From: Saccharicrinis sp963667815
GTDB taxonomy: Bacteria; Bacteroidota; Bacteroidia; Bacteroidales; Marinilabiliaceae
DNA length: 64,000 nt
Assembly: GCA_963667815.1 (NCBI GenBank)
Contig: OY764021.1
Direction: 5' to 3' (one strand)
Shown here: positions 49,763-57,556 of the stretch, piece after piece
How positions within the stretch are numbered: position 1 is the stretch's first letter
Layout of the letters: each line of letters begins with the position of its first letter
Notes under the pieces: generated by a model
The model's database searches: none
What the model was told of the DNA's origin: nothing
What the model saw: the letters and a program-made list of their open reading frames with translations, nothing else
Position numbers and translations under genes: made by a program

Positions 49763-50320
49763 TTACAAAAGCTTATAAACGCTTATAACCACATAAGGTA
49801 TTTCCCCGGGCTCTAACTTTGGCACTTGTAAAGTTCCTAGGAAAATGGCGTGGTTCAAATACTCGTACGGGCTATTCACCGGCGCCTCGAAATTAAGCAC
49901 CGATTTTAAATAAGGTATTTCCTTGCCATTGCTTTTTGACAGGTGAAACAATGCCTTGTTAATTACCTGAATGACAACTCCATCGTCTGTCTTCAACATA
50001 TAACGGGCATTAAACTCAACATCGCCATCAGGCCTTACCAGCTGCCAATCTTCGCCAGCAGGAAGCACATCCCCCTTTATTTTAGGGCCTTTAAATGTGC
50101 CCCCTGTAATTGGGATAACCTGCCTTGAACCATATTTGCTTTTACCTATCTGTATGGCTTCGCCAATGGTTACTTTTGCTTCCCACATAAACTCTGCCTT
50201 GAAATCGACATAAGTATCAATTTTCTCCAAGCTGGTTGAATCCTGTGCAAATGCTGATGATTGCAAAGCCAAAGCAACAAGAATAAGCAACAAAACAACC
50301 TTAGTTTTTAAACGCTCCAT
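49763..50320 (-). CDS. Secreted DUF3237-family protein
   Basis: 185 residues from ATG 50320, which gives a proper signal peptide (MERLKTKVVLLLILVALALQ... AFAQ). The longer frame to 50392 begins with TTG and overlaps the esterase gene. The body has the DUF3237 pattern: GGTFKGPKIKGDVLPAGEDWQ, then RPDGDVEFNARYMLKTDDG. DUF3237 proteins are small beta-barrels of unknown role, found in several bacterial groups. It follows the carboxylesterase gene by 28 nt, so they are probably cotranscribed. A link to acyl or phenolic groups of xylan is speculation. Confidence 0.85.
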   Translation of the reverse strand: MERLKTKVVLLLILVALALQSSAFAQDSTSLEKIDTYVDFKAEFMWEAKVTIGEAIQIGKSKYGSRQVIPITGGTFKGPKIKGDVLPAGEDWQLVRPDGDVEFNARYMLKTDDGVVIQVINKALFHLSKSNGKEIPYLKSVLNFEAPVNSPYEYLNHAIFLGTLQVPKLEPGEIPYVVISVYKLL

Positions 50321-50348
50321 TTGTTTTACAATAATCATTTGCAACAAT

Positions 50349-51914
50349 TTATTTTGCCCACGCCTCCCCATTAGAAGTGCGCCTCCACTCAAAATAAGTA
50401 TCCAAAACTTTCAACGATTCCTCACTAGGCACAGGCCCCAAATGAGGTGTAGAGCCTAAATACATTACTTGCTTTGTGTCATCATTAAATGCTGGCCACT
50501 CAGGAAGCCCTTCGTCATTGGGATTGCCATACTTGGTAAAGTTCACCCAATAATCTCCCATAGCACGGGATATTTCAATATCTGATTCTGAAGTATGAGG
50601 ATTAGATGCATCTAGCTTTTGGAAAACATAGGCCACATCCTGCCCATGAGGCGAGCCATAACCAAATTGAGGGGAATCCTTTGGATAATCAGGATGTTGG
50701 TCGAAATAATAATAGTAAACATCTGACTTTCCGCCCTGCGATTGAAGCCTTGCCCAACTCCAGGTATGCCATCCAAAGGCTGCATCACGCATTAAGTCCC
50801 GCCCCGATTTTGGCACACTTTCTTCGCCCAATGGATAAGCCGTAATTAAAGAATCAGCAAATTGCCCAAAACGGCCCTTCACATTTTCAGCTGCCACCTG
50901 AGGATTTTTCTCCCACATAAAGCTAGCCCCTTCATCGGAATTATAACCAATCAATACAGGCACGTCATTATACTTGCCTTCTTGATAAAGCTCATACTGA
51001 TCGCCTATAATCACATGCCCATCTACAATAGGCCAGCCTCCAGGCATTGTCCAACCAGCCGGAATTAGTTTTTCGGCTGGCATTTGCCTTAACTCGGCAA
51101 GTGAAGATACCCCATGTTGCTGGGCGTAGGCAATGCCATCAGCTTCTGCCTGTTTTAAAGTTTTCATATTCTCACCCGGATAGGTTGTAGGGCGTGTTGG
51201 TCCAAACGAACCGCCACTTTGTGAAATTGCCCCATGAAAAAGCCCTTTAGCTAATGGCGAAGCACATAACATACTTACCGAAATTGCCCCGGCAGACTCT
51301 CCGAATATGGTTACCTTATCAGGGTCGCCACCAAAGGCTGCAATATTTGTTTGTATCCATTTAAGCGCAGCAATCTGGTCTAACAAGCCATAGTTACCAG
51401 AAACACCATCAGTGCTTTCGGCAGTCAGCTCTGGATGAGACAAAAAACCCAGCTGCCCAACTCGGTAAGCAATACTAACCAACACAACGCCTTTCTTTGC
51501 CAGCGCTGCACCGTCATATACCGGTTCCGAGGTAGAGCCAAAACTAAAGCCACCTCCATAAATCCAAACCAACACAGGAATCTTTTCTTCGGCAGATTTT
51601 GCAGGCGTCCAGACATTCAAGTACAAACAATCTTCGCTTTTGCCTGATGGCGGGTTGCCTCCCTGCATTGGAGCTGGGGCAAACTCTTTTGCTTCTTTTA
51701 CACCTTTCCATTTTCCTGCAGGCTGAGGGGCTTTCCAACGCAAATCACCCACCGGAGTTGCAGCAAAAGGGACACCTTTAAAAACAGTCAATCCATCTTC
51801 TTCAACACCTTGTAAAATACCTTCTTGAACCTTTACCTGGCCAGGTTCAAGGCTTGTACAGGCATTCAGCATAATCATTAACAACCCAATTACCGGGCAT
51901 ATGTATTTTTTCAT
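50349..51914 (-). CDS. Type-B carboxylesterase lipoprotein
   Basis: 521 residues from ATG 51914, preceded by a clear GGAGG Shine-Dalgarno, rare for this phylum; the longer frame begins with TTG. Lipoprotein signal peptide (lipobox Cys in LNACTS). Alpha/beta hydrolase of the COesterase family: VFKGVPFAATPVGDLRWKAP, SEDCLYLNVWTP, oxyanion motif YGGGFSFGS, nucleophile Ser207 in FGESAGAISVSML, and the catalytic His in GYGSPHGQDVAYVF. In this setting it probably removes acyl or aryl esters (acetyl, feruloyl) from xylan fragments; the substrate cannot be read from the sequence. Lies 14 nt after the double-CE1 gene. Confidence 0.9.
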   Translation of the reverse strand: MKKYICPVIGLLMIMLNACTSLEPGQVKVQEGILQGVEEDGLTVFKGVPFAATPVGDLRWKAPQPAGKWKGVKEAKEFAPAPMQGGNPPSGKSEDCLYLNVWTPAKSAEEKIPVLVWIYGGGFSFGSTSEPVYDGAALAKKGVVLVSIAYRVGQLGFLSHPELTAESTDGVSGNYGLLDQIAALKWIQTNIAAFGGDPDKVTIFGESAGAISVSMLCASPLAKGLFHGAISQSGGSFGPTRPTTYPGENMKTLKQAEADGIAYAQQHGVSSLAELRQMPAEKLIPAGWTMPGGWPIVDGHVIIGDQYELYQEGKYNDVPVLIGYNSDEGASFMWEKNPQVAAENVKGRFGQFADSLITAYPLGEESVPKSGRDLMRDAAFGWHTWSWARLQSQGGKSDVYYYYFDQHPDYPKDSPQFGYGSPHGQDVAYVFQKLDASNPHTSESDIEISRAMGDYWVNFTKYGNPNDEGLPEWPAFNDDTKQVMYLGSTPHLGPVPSEESLKVLDTYFEWRRTSNGEAWAK

Positions 51915-51928
51915 ATTTACCTCCAAAA

Positions 51929-53851
51929 TTACTTAAATAATACTTGAGAAAAATTATACAGATTATTTCGCCATACCGGCCATGAATGCCCTCCTGGATA
52001 TTCGCTGTAAACATATTTTATCTTCATTTCATCGAACTTGCCCAGCATGATTTGGCAGTTTTTCCAGGCAATATCTTCTTTACCTCCCATCGAAATCCAG
52101 AAGCTTTTAAGATTTTTATTTATCAGCTTGGTGTTTTCCTTTATAAAAGCATACTGTTTATTAGCCAATTCATCTTGCATTGGATGAATCCATCCAGAAC
52201 TAAACACTCCTAAATATCCAAACAACTGAGTATTGTGTAATCCGGCATAAAGCGTTTGCATCCCTCCCATGGACAATCCAGCTAAAGCCCGCGATTGAGC
52301 ATCTGTTTTAACGCGGTAATGTTTTTCTACAAATGGAATAACAACTTGCGATAAATCAGCTTCAAAAAGTTTAAAGAAATCTTCGCTAAAACCCGATAAA
52401 GCCATGTTGCCATCTAACATTACTACAACCATTTGCTTTGCTTTTCCTTCGGCAATAAGGTTATCTAAAATCAAATCTATTTTACCTTGTGTAGCCCAGC
52501 CACGTTGGTCTTCGCCACCGCCATGAAGCAAATACAAAACCGGATATTTTTCTTTAGTGTTTTTATCATATCCCGGAGGTGTGTACATATAAAAATTGCG
52601 CCAAGAGTTGGTTAAACTTGAATAGTACCGCTTGATGCGAATATCGCCATGTGGCACATCTTTAATTTGATAATAGCCATCGCCACTAAAAGGCACCTCA
52701 ATTCCACTAGCCATCCGACCCATGCCATAAAATGTTTCACTATTTGGATCAGCAACAGCAACGCCATCGATAATTAATGAATAGTAATGAAAGCCTTCGC
52801 TTAAGGAATCGGTAACCACTTCCCACACTCCTTCCTCAGCTTTTACCATATCGTATTTGCGCCCTAAGTCAACTTGTACTTTATGAGCTTCAGGCGCTTT
52901 TATGCTAAAAACAGCACGCCCATCGGGCAATGTTTTAGGATATTGCGCTGAACGCATTGCAGTTTCAGCTTTTACGCCAACACTATTTGCCACATTAAAA
53001 ATTGAAGGATCAACAGGCTTAAACAATAATTGCGAAAAGTGATACAAATTGTCTTTCCACACTTTAAAATCGTGATAGCCATTTGGCAATACCTGAAAAA
53101 TATGATTGACATTATTCTCTTGTAGATACTCATGGGTGCGCTTGGTAAAATTCATCAGGTTGTCCTTATCGCCACAAGACAGCCACAACAATTTTAGCTT
53201 TTTTTTGGCTTCAGCAGGATTTGGCACAAGTATTTGCGGCTCCCTTGTATTGGGCGCCGAAGAAAAACCGCCAACCCAGGCAAAGTAATCGAGGTTGCCT
53301 AACCCATAATTCAACGACTGGCCTCCGCCCATCGACAACCCTGCCAAAGCACGATGTTCCCTATCGGTAAAAACAGGAAAATTCTTTTCTACATAAGGAA
53401 TTAAATCATTTAATAATTCATTTTCGAAAGTAGAGAAAGCTGCCACCTTTGCACTATCAAAAATATTGCCTATCGCCCTGTCATCTTTCATGGCGCGCCC
53501 ATTTGGCAACACCACAATCATAGGCTCCACCTTATTTTGAGCATACAAGTTATCTAAGATAACCTGAGGCGTACCTTGTATAAACCACTCTTTTTCATCA
53601 CCTCCAATGCCATGCAAAAGATACAGTACCGGATATTTTTTATCTCTTGAAAAACCTGGAGGCGTGTATACTAATGCACGACGATTACACCCAACAGTGT
53701 TTGAGTTATAAGTTAAAGTATCAATATTTCCATGAGCGATATCAGGTTTCTCTATATCAAAACCTTCCGGGGCAGTAATATATTTGCTTTGGGCATGCAG
53801 TTGATTAAATAATAAAAAGAAAAAAGAAAAAATCGTGAATAGGGACTTCAT
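51929..53851 (-). CDS. Tandem CE1 esterase (two catalytic domains joined by an E-set domain)
   Basis: 640 residues from ATG 53851 (MKSLFTIFSFFFLLFNQLHAQ). Domain one (about 40-280): YTPPGFSRDKKYPVLYLLHG, nucleophile Ser173 in AGLSMGGGQS, acid in SCGDKD, His260 in NGYHDF. A middle CBM48/E-set-like domain (about 305-395) ends with FYGMGRMASGIEVP. Domain two (about 400-640) has the same features: YTPPGYDKNTKEKYPVLYL, Ser527 in AGLSMGGMQT, His622 in PGGHSWPVW. CE1 covers feruloyl and acetylxylan esterases. Two intact serine elbows imply two active sites, perhaps one for ferulate and one for acetate. First gene of an esterase operon that ends with DUF3237. Confidence 0.92.
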   Translation of the reverse strand: MKSLFTIFSFFFLLFNQLHAQSKYITAPEGFDIEKPDIAHGNIDTLTYNSNTVGCNRRALVYTPPGFSRDKKYPVLYLLHGIGGDEKEWFIQGTPQVILDNLYAQNKVEPMIVVLPNGRAMKDDRAIGNIFDSAKVAAFSTFENELLNDLIPYVEKNFPVFTDREHRALAGLSMGGGQSLNYGLGNLDYFAWVGGFSSAPNTREPQILVPNPAEAKKKLKLLWLSCGDKDNLMNFTKRTHEYLQENNVNHIFQVLPNGYHDFKVWKDNLYHFSQLLFKPVDPSIFNVANSVGVKAETAMRSAQYPKTLPDGRAVFSIKAPEAHKVQVDLGRKYDMVKAEEGVWEVVTDSLSEGFHYYSLIIDGVAVADPNSETFYGMGRMASGIEVPFSGDGYYQIKDVPHGDIRIKRYYSSLTNSWRNFYMYTPPGYDKNTKEKYPVLYLLHGGGEDQRGWATQGKIDLILDNLIAEGKAKQMVVVMLDGNMALSGFSEDFFKLFEADLSQVVIPFVEKHYRVKTDAQSRALAGLSMGGMQTLYAGLHNTQLFGYLGVFSSGWIHPMQDELANKQYAFIKENTKLINKNLKSFWISMGGKEDIAWKNCQIMLGKFDEMKIKYVYSEYPGGHSWPVWRNNLYNFSQVLFK

Positions 53852-54271
53852 TTTTTTAGACTTTAGAGTTATACAATTATTCTTTATTGTGGAAATAAAA
53901 TCTGGCATTGGCTTAATAATTGTATCAAGCTAATAAGATACAATAACCCATCATAACATGGGTCAAGTTTTGTAAACCATAGCTAATCAACAACAATAAC
54001 GTACCACCTCCCTGACAAATTAATACAAAAGTGCCATTAAGTTCATTTACTAAATAGTCTCCATAATTGGAAATATATCCACTTGTTTCTTTGCTAAATT
54101 ATTATTAATCAATAATGATGAATGTGACTTTTAGATATTTAATTTATAAATCCAGACATTTGAATCATTATTACTTTGCAAAGGTCTAAAAATGTCTTAG
54201 GGCAATCATAATATAGAATAAGGCGGAACAAGAATAAATCCTGTTCCGCCTTAATTTATGTTTTGCATCTT
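53852..54271. other. Intergenic region beside the IS scar
   Basis: 420 bases, A/T-rich, without a plausible gene; contains the strong hairpin at 54219-54253. The promoter of the double-CE1 operon must lie here; no clear box was found. Confidence 0.5.
54219..54253. terminator. Strong hairpin terminator next to the GH127 fragment
   Basis: A 12-bp perfect stem rich in G/C (54219-54230 with 54242-54253; TAAGGCGGAACA and its complement) with an 11-nt loop, ending 18 nt past the fragment's stop. It probably closed the operon coming from 62781. Confidence 0.7.
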
Positions 54272-54466
54272 TCAATGTAAAAAGCAGTCCACATTAAATT
54301 TCAATAATACTTCAATATTCAGGTCACGGGCACGTTTAAAAGGCCCGTCCAAAAGCAGTACATCTTCCAACGGAAACTGACCTGGATAATAGTCTTTACT
54401 CTCCTTTAATGTTGTGGTACAAGCAAATAACATCATATTTGCCATACACAATACTTTGTTAAACAT
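54272..54466 (-). pseudogene. 5' remnant of a GH127/GH146 gene
   Basis: 64 codons. After a lipoprotein-like start, YYPGQFPLEDVLLLDGPFKR, then LNIEVLLKFNVDCFL matches the first part of the mature GH127 protein at 33600 (LYPNTFPLSDVRLLDGPFKE, LNIVTLLKYDTDRFL). The match ends at FL and a stop follows one codon later, directly before the terminator at 54219. More than 700 residues, including the Glu/Cys active site, are gone. The likely cause is a deletion linked to the transposase fragment 120 nt away. Confidence 0.85.
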
Positions 54467-54589
54467 TCAAGCGACAATAGTGCCGTAATATAATAGCTCC
54501 TTTGCCTATTTTATATTTTTAGGCCAGTGTGGGTTAATGCCCAACTTGTCAAAAAACAAATCTAACTGTAATGCATTGTGGTTTATTAT

Positions 54590-55132
54590 TTAGACGTCCA
54601 TCATCGAAAACGATCTTCTATGCTCTTTGGGTATACTCAACCAATGAGTAACCTTGGCAAGATTAATGGCTGTCAGAGAAGCGTTAAAGTGAAAACCCAA
54701 TTTGTTTTCGCTTCTGGTTTGACAATCATTTAAGCCAATATGCTGTTTTGCTTCTCTGTAAAGAGATGCAATTTGGAAACGACTTTGATAAGATTTCAGG
54801 ATATCAGAAGCGTGCATGTTAATATCTGTTGAGAAACATAGTTTATAAACCTGTTTACCCTTTTCGTTGCAATAAAGGGCATGTACAACCTTTATGCTAC
54901 GTTTTAAGGATATGGAATGTACAATGGCACTATGAACTACAGCGTGCTCATCTTTTGACACTAGCTTAAAGTGCTTCATGTCTATATTGTTATGATCAAC
55001 CTTCCCATCGTATTTTTGGGGTCTTCCAGTTTTACTTGTTGGCTCACCTTGATACAGGTATCTCAAATTAGCATCATCCCTTAATCTGCCAATTAAAAAG
55101 CTCAGGACTAATAAATTCGCAAACTTTTTCAT
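54590..55132 (-). mobile_element. Truncated IS4-like (DDE) transposase remnant
   Basis: 180 codons, about the last half of a transposase. The region NDCQTRSENKLGFHFNASLT and YQSRFQIASLYREAKQH is the C-terminal part of a Bacteroidota IS4-type transposase. In the family motif Y-x2-R-x3-E-x6-K the Glu position reads Ala (RFQIAS), so even this part appears inactive. The N-terminal DDE part is missing and no terminal inverted repeats were found. It lies 17 nt past the stop of the GH43 gene at 55150, between that gene and the GH127 fragment, which explains the scar. Confidence 0.8.
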
Positions 55133-55149
55133 AGCTTAGGTTATTGATT

Positions 55150-56136
55150 TCATTTTAAATTGGCCGATTTTACACCATCTAACGTTTGAATCACTTTCTT
55201 AATTGTACCGTCTTTATTAAAATTCAAATAATCAACACAAACCGATCTGCGATAATTTCCACCGGTAGGTAAGACTCCATTATGATAGAAATAGTAGGTC
55301 TTGCCTTTAAAATCGATAATCCCTGGATGCGTTGTTGAACTTTTGGGAACAGTGTCTTGCACTACGCCTTGATGAACCCAAGGCCCTTCAATACTTTCAG
55401 AGGTACAGTACTCCACCGATTCGGGAAAATGGGCTGCGTAAACCAGGTAATAAATTCCCTTTCTTTTATAAATCCATGGAGCCTCTGTAAAATTTTTGGG
55501 TGTAAAGGTGTGAATCGGGCCGTCAACTTCAATCATATTATCCTTGAGTTTAACCCATTTGCAACTCCCGTTGCCCCAAAACAAATATGTTTGCCCATTG
55601 TCATCAATAAAAACAGCAGGGTCAAGATCGTCCCAGGAATGTTTCATGTCGGTTGTCATATCGTTCGTGATCAATGCTTTGCCAAGCGCATCTTTAAATG
55701 GACCGGTTGGACTGTCGCCAACAGCAACCCCAATAGCGACACCCCCTTTGCTGTTTTCATCGGCTTTGTGGATGATGGAAATATACCAGTAAAACTTACC
55801 GTTTCGTTCAATACACTGAGCAGCATTGGCAGCATAGGCAGCCCATTTGAAATCTTTGGTAGTCAGGCATGGCCCATAGCTTTGCCAGTTTACCATATCG
55901 GTGGTTGAATACACTAGCCAGTCGGACATATGATAGGTTTTGGCATCGACAGTTGCCGTATCGTGACCAACATAAAGATACACGGTATTCTTATAAACCA
56001 ATGGGGCAGGATCGGCGGTAAAAACATTGGTAATGATTGGATTTTGGGCAGTTGAGCCATTGAAAAACAAAACCAATACAACTAAAAGACTAGTAAGCCT
56101 CGCTATAAATATCCAATTAAAAATCATAAAATTCAT
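55150..56136 (-). CDS. Compact GH43 arabinofuranosidase-type enzyme without CBM
   Basis: 328 residues from ATG 56136 (MNFMIFNWIFIAR... STAQ signal peptide); the frame back to 56208 begins with TTG and overlaps the next gene. Propeller with Asp42 (TADPAPLVY), Asp172 (DLDPAVFIDDNG) and Glu218 (TEAPWIYKR) as expected catalytic set. It ends right after the propeller, whereas its neighbours 47974 and 56190 carry a C-terminal CBM6. It may have lost the module, perhaps in the same event that left the transposase remnant 17 nt away; a native single-domain form is also possible. 53 nt after the gene at 56190. Confidence 0.88.
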   Translation of the reverse strand: MNFMIFNWIFIARLTSLLVVLVLFFNGSTAQNPIITNVFTADPAPLVYKNTVYLYVGHDTATVDAKTYHMSDWLVYSTTDMVNWQSYGPCLTTKDFKWAAYAANAAQCIERNGKFYWYISIIHKADENSKGGVAIGVAVGDSPTGPFKDALGKALITNDMTTDMKHSWDDLDPAVFIDDNGQTYLFWGNGSCKWVKLKDNMIEVDGPIHTFTPKNFTEAPWIYKRKGIYYLVYAAHFPESVEYCTSESIEGPWVHQGVVQDTVPKSSTTHPGIIDFKGKTYYFYHNGVLPTGGNYRRSVCVDYLNFNKDGTIKKVIQTLDGVKSANLK

Positions 56137-56189
56137 TTTTATGTAGTATAAATGCAATTTAAAATATATAGAATCAATTATGTTCCAAG

Positions 56190-57527
56190 TTATTGGAACT
56201 TCCACCAATCAAAGTTCAACAATTCGCCTTCGCCACCTTTAAAAACCAAATAAAGATCATGAACACCTTTAATTTTCTTCACCTTGGCATTTATAGTTGA
56301 CCACTTGTCGAATCCTCCTGTACTGTTCACCTCGCAAACGCCCAATAGTATGCCATCCTGCCCTCCAAGCCTTATTTCGATACTGCCTTTTGCAGAAGAG
56401 GCCACTTGGGCAACAAACTTTTTGGCGCCTTTGCCAAAATCAACATCCCTTATCTTGATATAATCACCATGGCTGATGCTTGACATATAAACGCCGACAT
56501 TTTTATCATCAGCAGCTACAAGCCCATGTGACCATGCCATTGTTTCGGCTTCCACACGTTCGAATGGAATGAACTTGCCCACACTGGTTTTGACCCCTCC
56601 TTTTGTTGTGGTTAACAGGGGGATTGTTCCGTCGGGATTCAAGCTAAATTCCTCGACACAAACCGACCTGTGGAAACTGTTTCCACCCGGTAATGTTCCG
56701 TTGTGATAAACAAAATACCACTTCCCTTTAAATTCAGTAATTGCCTGATGGCTGGTTTGGCAATTATCGACTGGGTTTAATATCCGTCCCTGATAATCCC
56801 ATGGGCCGATGGGGGAATTACTGGTGCAATATTCGATGGTAGATGGCAAACTTGATGAGTACGATAAATAATATTTCCCATTAATCTTTTGAAGCCAGGG
56901 GGCTTCTCCAAATTTGGGAACATTGGCATACTGAACCTCGCCCGAAAAACTAATCATATCGTCGTTCAGTTTTACATATTTGCACTTTCCATTGCCCCAA
57001 TACATGTAAGCTTGTCCGTCATCGTCAACAAAAACGGTTGGGTCAATGTCGTCGAAATCGCCCTGATTGGGGGTCATATCAGTGGTAATGATGGCCGAAC
57101 CTTTCGCATCGACAAATGGTCCGGTGGGACTATCGCTAACCGCTACGCCAATGGCTTTGCCTTTTTTCTCTCTGTGGCTGGTTGATATGTACCAATAAAA
57201 TTTCCCTTTGTGATAAACACATTGGCTGGCCCATGCATCGCCATTTGTCCATTTAAAGTCGGTTACCTTCAGTTTTGGACCGTGGTCGGTCCAGTTTACC
57301 ATATCGGTTGACGAATAAACCCTCCACTCATGCATACTAAACCATCCTCCTGTGGGTGAAGCCTGATCTCTGCCGGCATAAATATAAAAACGTCCGTTAT
57401 GAACCAACGAAGCAGCATCGGCTGTGTAATTTGTCTGAACAATAGGGTTTTGTGCGTAGGAAAAAACAAGTAGTCCTACCACTAGGAATGAAAAAAATGT
57501 AAACTTTATTTTAAATAATAAATTCAT
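56190..57527 (-). CDS. GH43 arabinofuranosidase-type enzyme with C-terminal CBM6
   Basis: 445 residues, signal peptide ending FSYAQ. Asp37 (TADAASLVH, where the usual Pro is Ala), Asp162 (DIDPTVFVDDDG) and Glu208 (FGEAPWLQKI) are the expected base, modulator and acid. A CBM6 follows from about 325 (RVEAETMAWSHGL ... LLNFDWWKFQ). Nearly the same architecture as 47974-49356, so the three genes are paralogues from duplication. Expected to cut L-arabinofuranose from xylan. 29 nt after the GH2 gene. Confidence 0.91.
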   Translation of the reverse strand: MNLLFKIKFTFFSFLVVGLLVFSYAQNPIVQTNYTADAASLVHNGRFYIYAGRDQASPTGGWFSMHEWRVYSSTDMVNWTDHGPKLKVTDFKWTNGDAWASQCVYHKGKFYWYISTSHREKKGKAIGVAVSDSPTGPFVDAKGSAIITTDMTPNQGDFDDIDPTVFVDDDGQAYMYWGNGKCKYVKLNDDMISFSGEVQYANVPKFGEAPWLQKINGKYYLSYSSSLPSTIEYCTSNSPIGPWDYQGRILNPVDNCQTSHQAITEFKGKWYFVYHNGTLPGGNSFHRSVCVEEFSLNPDGTIPLLTTTKGGVKTSVGKFIPFERVEAETMAWSHGLVAADDKNVGVYMSSISHGDYIKIRDVDFGKGAKKFVAQVASSAKGSIEIRLGGQDGILLGVCEVNSTGGFDKWSTINAKVKKIKGVHDLYLVFKGGEGELLNFDWWKFQ

Positions 57528-57556
57528 ATATTATAGCTGTATATTTATGAAATTGT

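Noticed and set aside
55357..55908. A 183-codon open frame on the plus strand
   Set aside because: It lies wholly antisense to the GH43 gene with conserved catalytic motifs; no signal peptide or family motif is seen.
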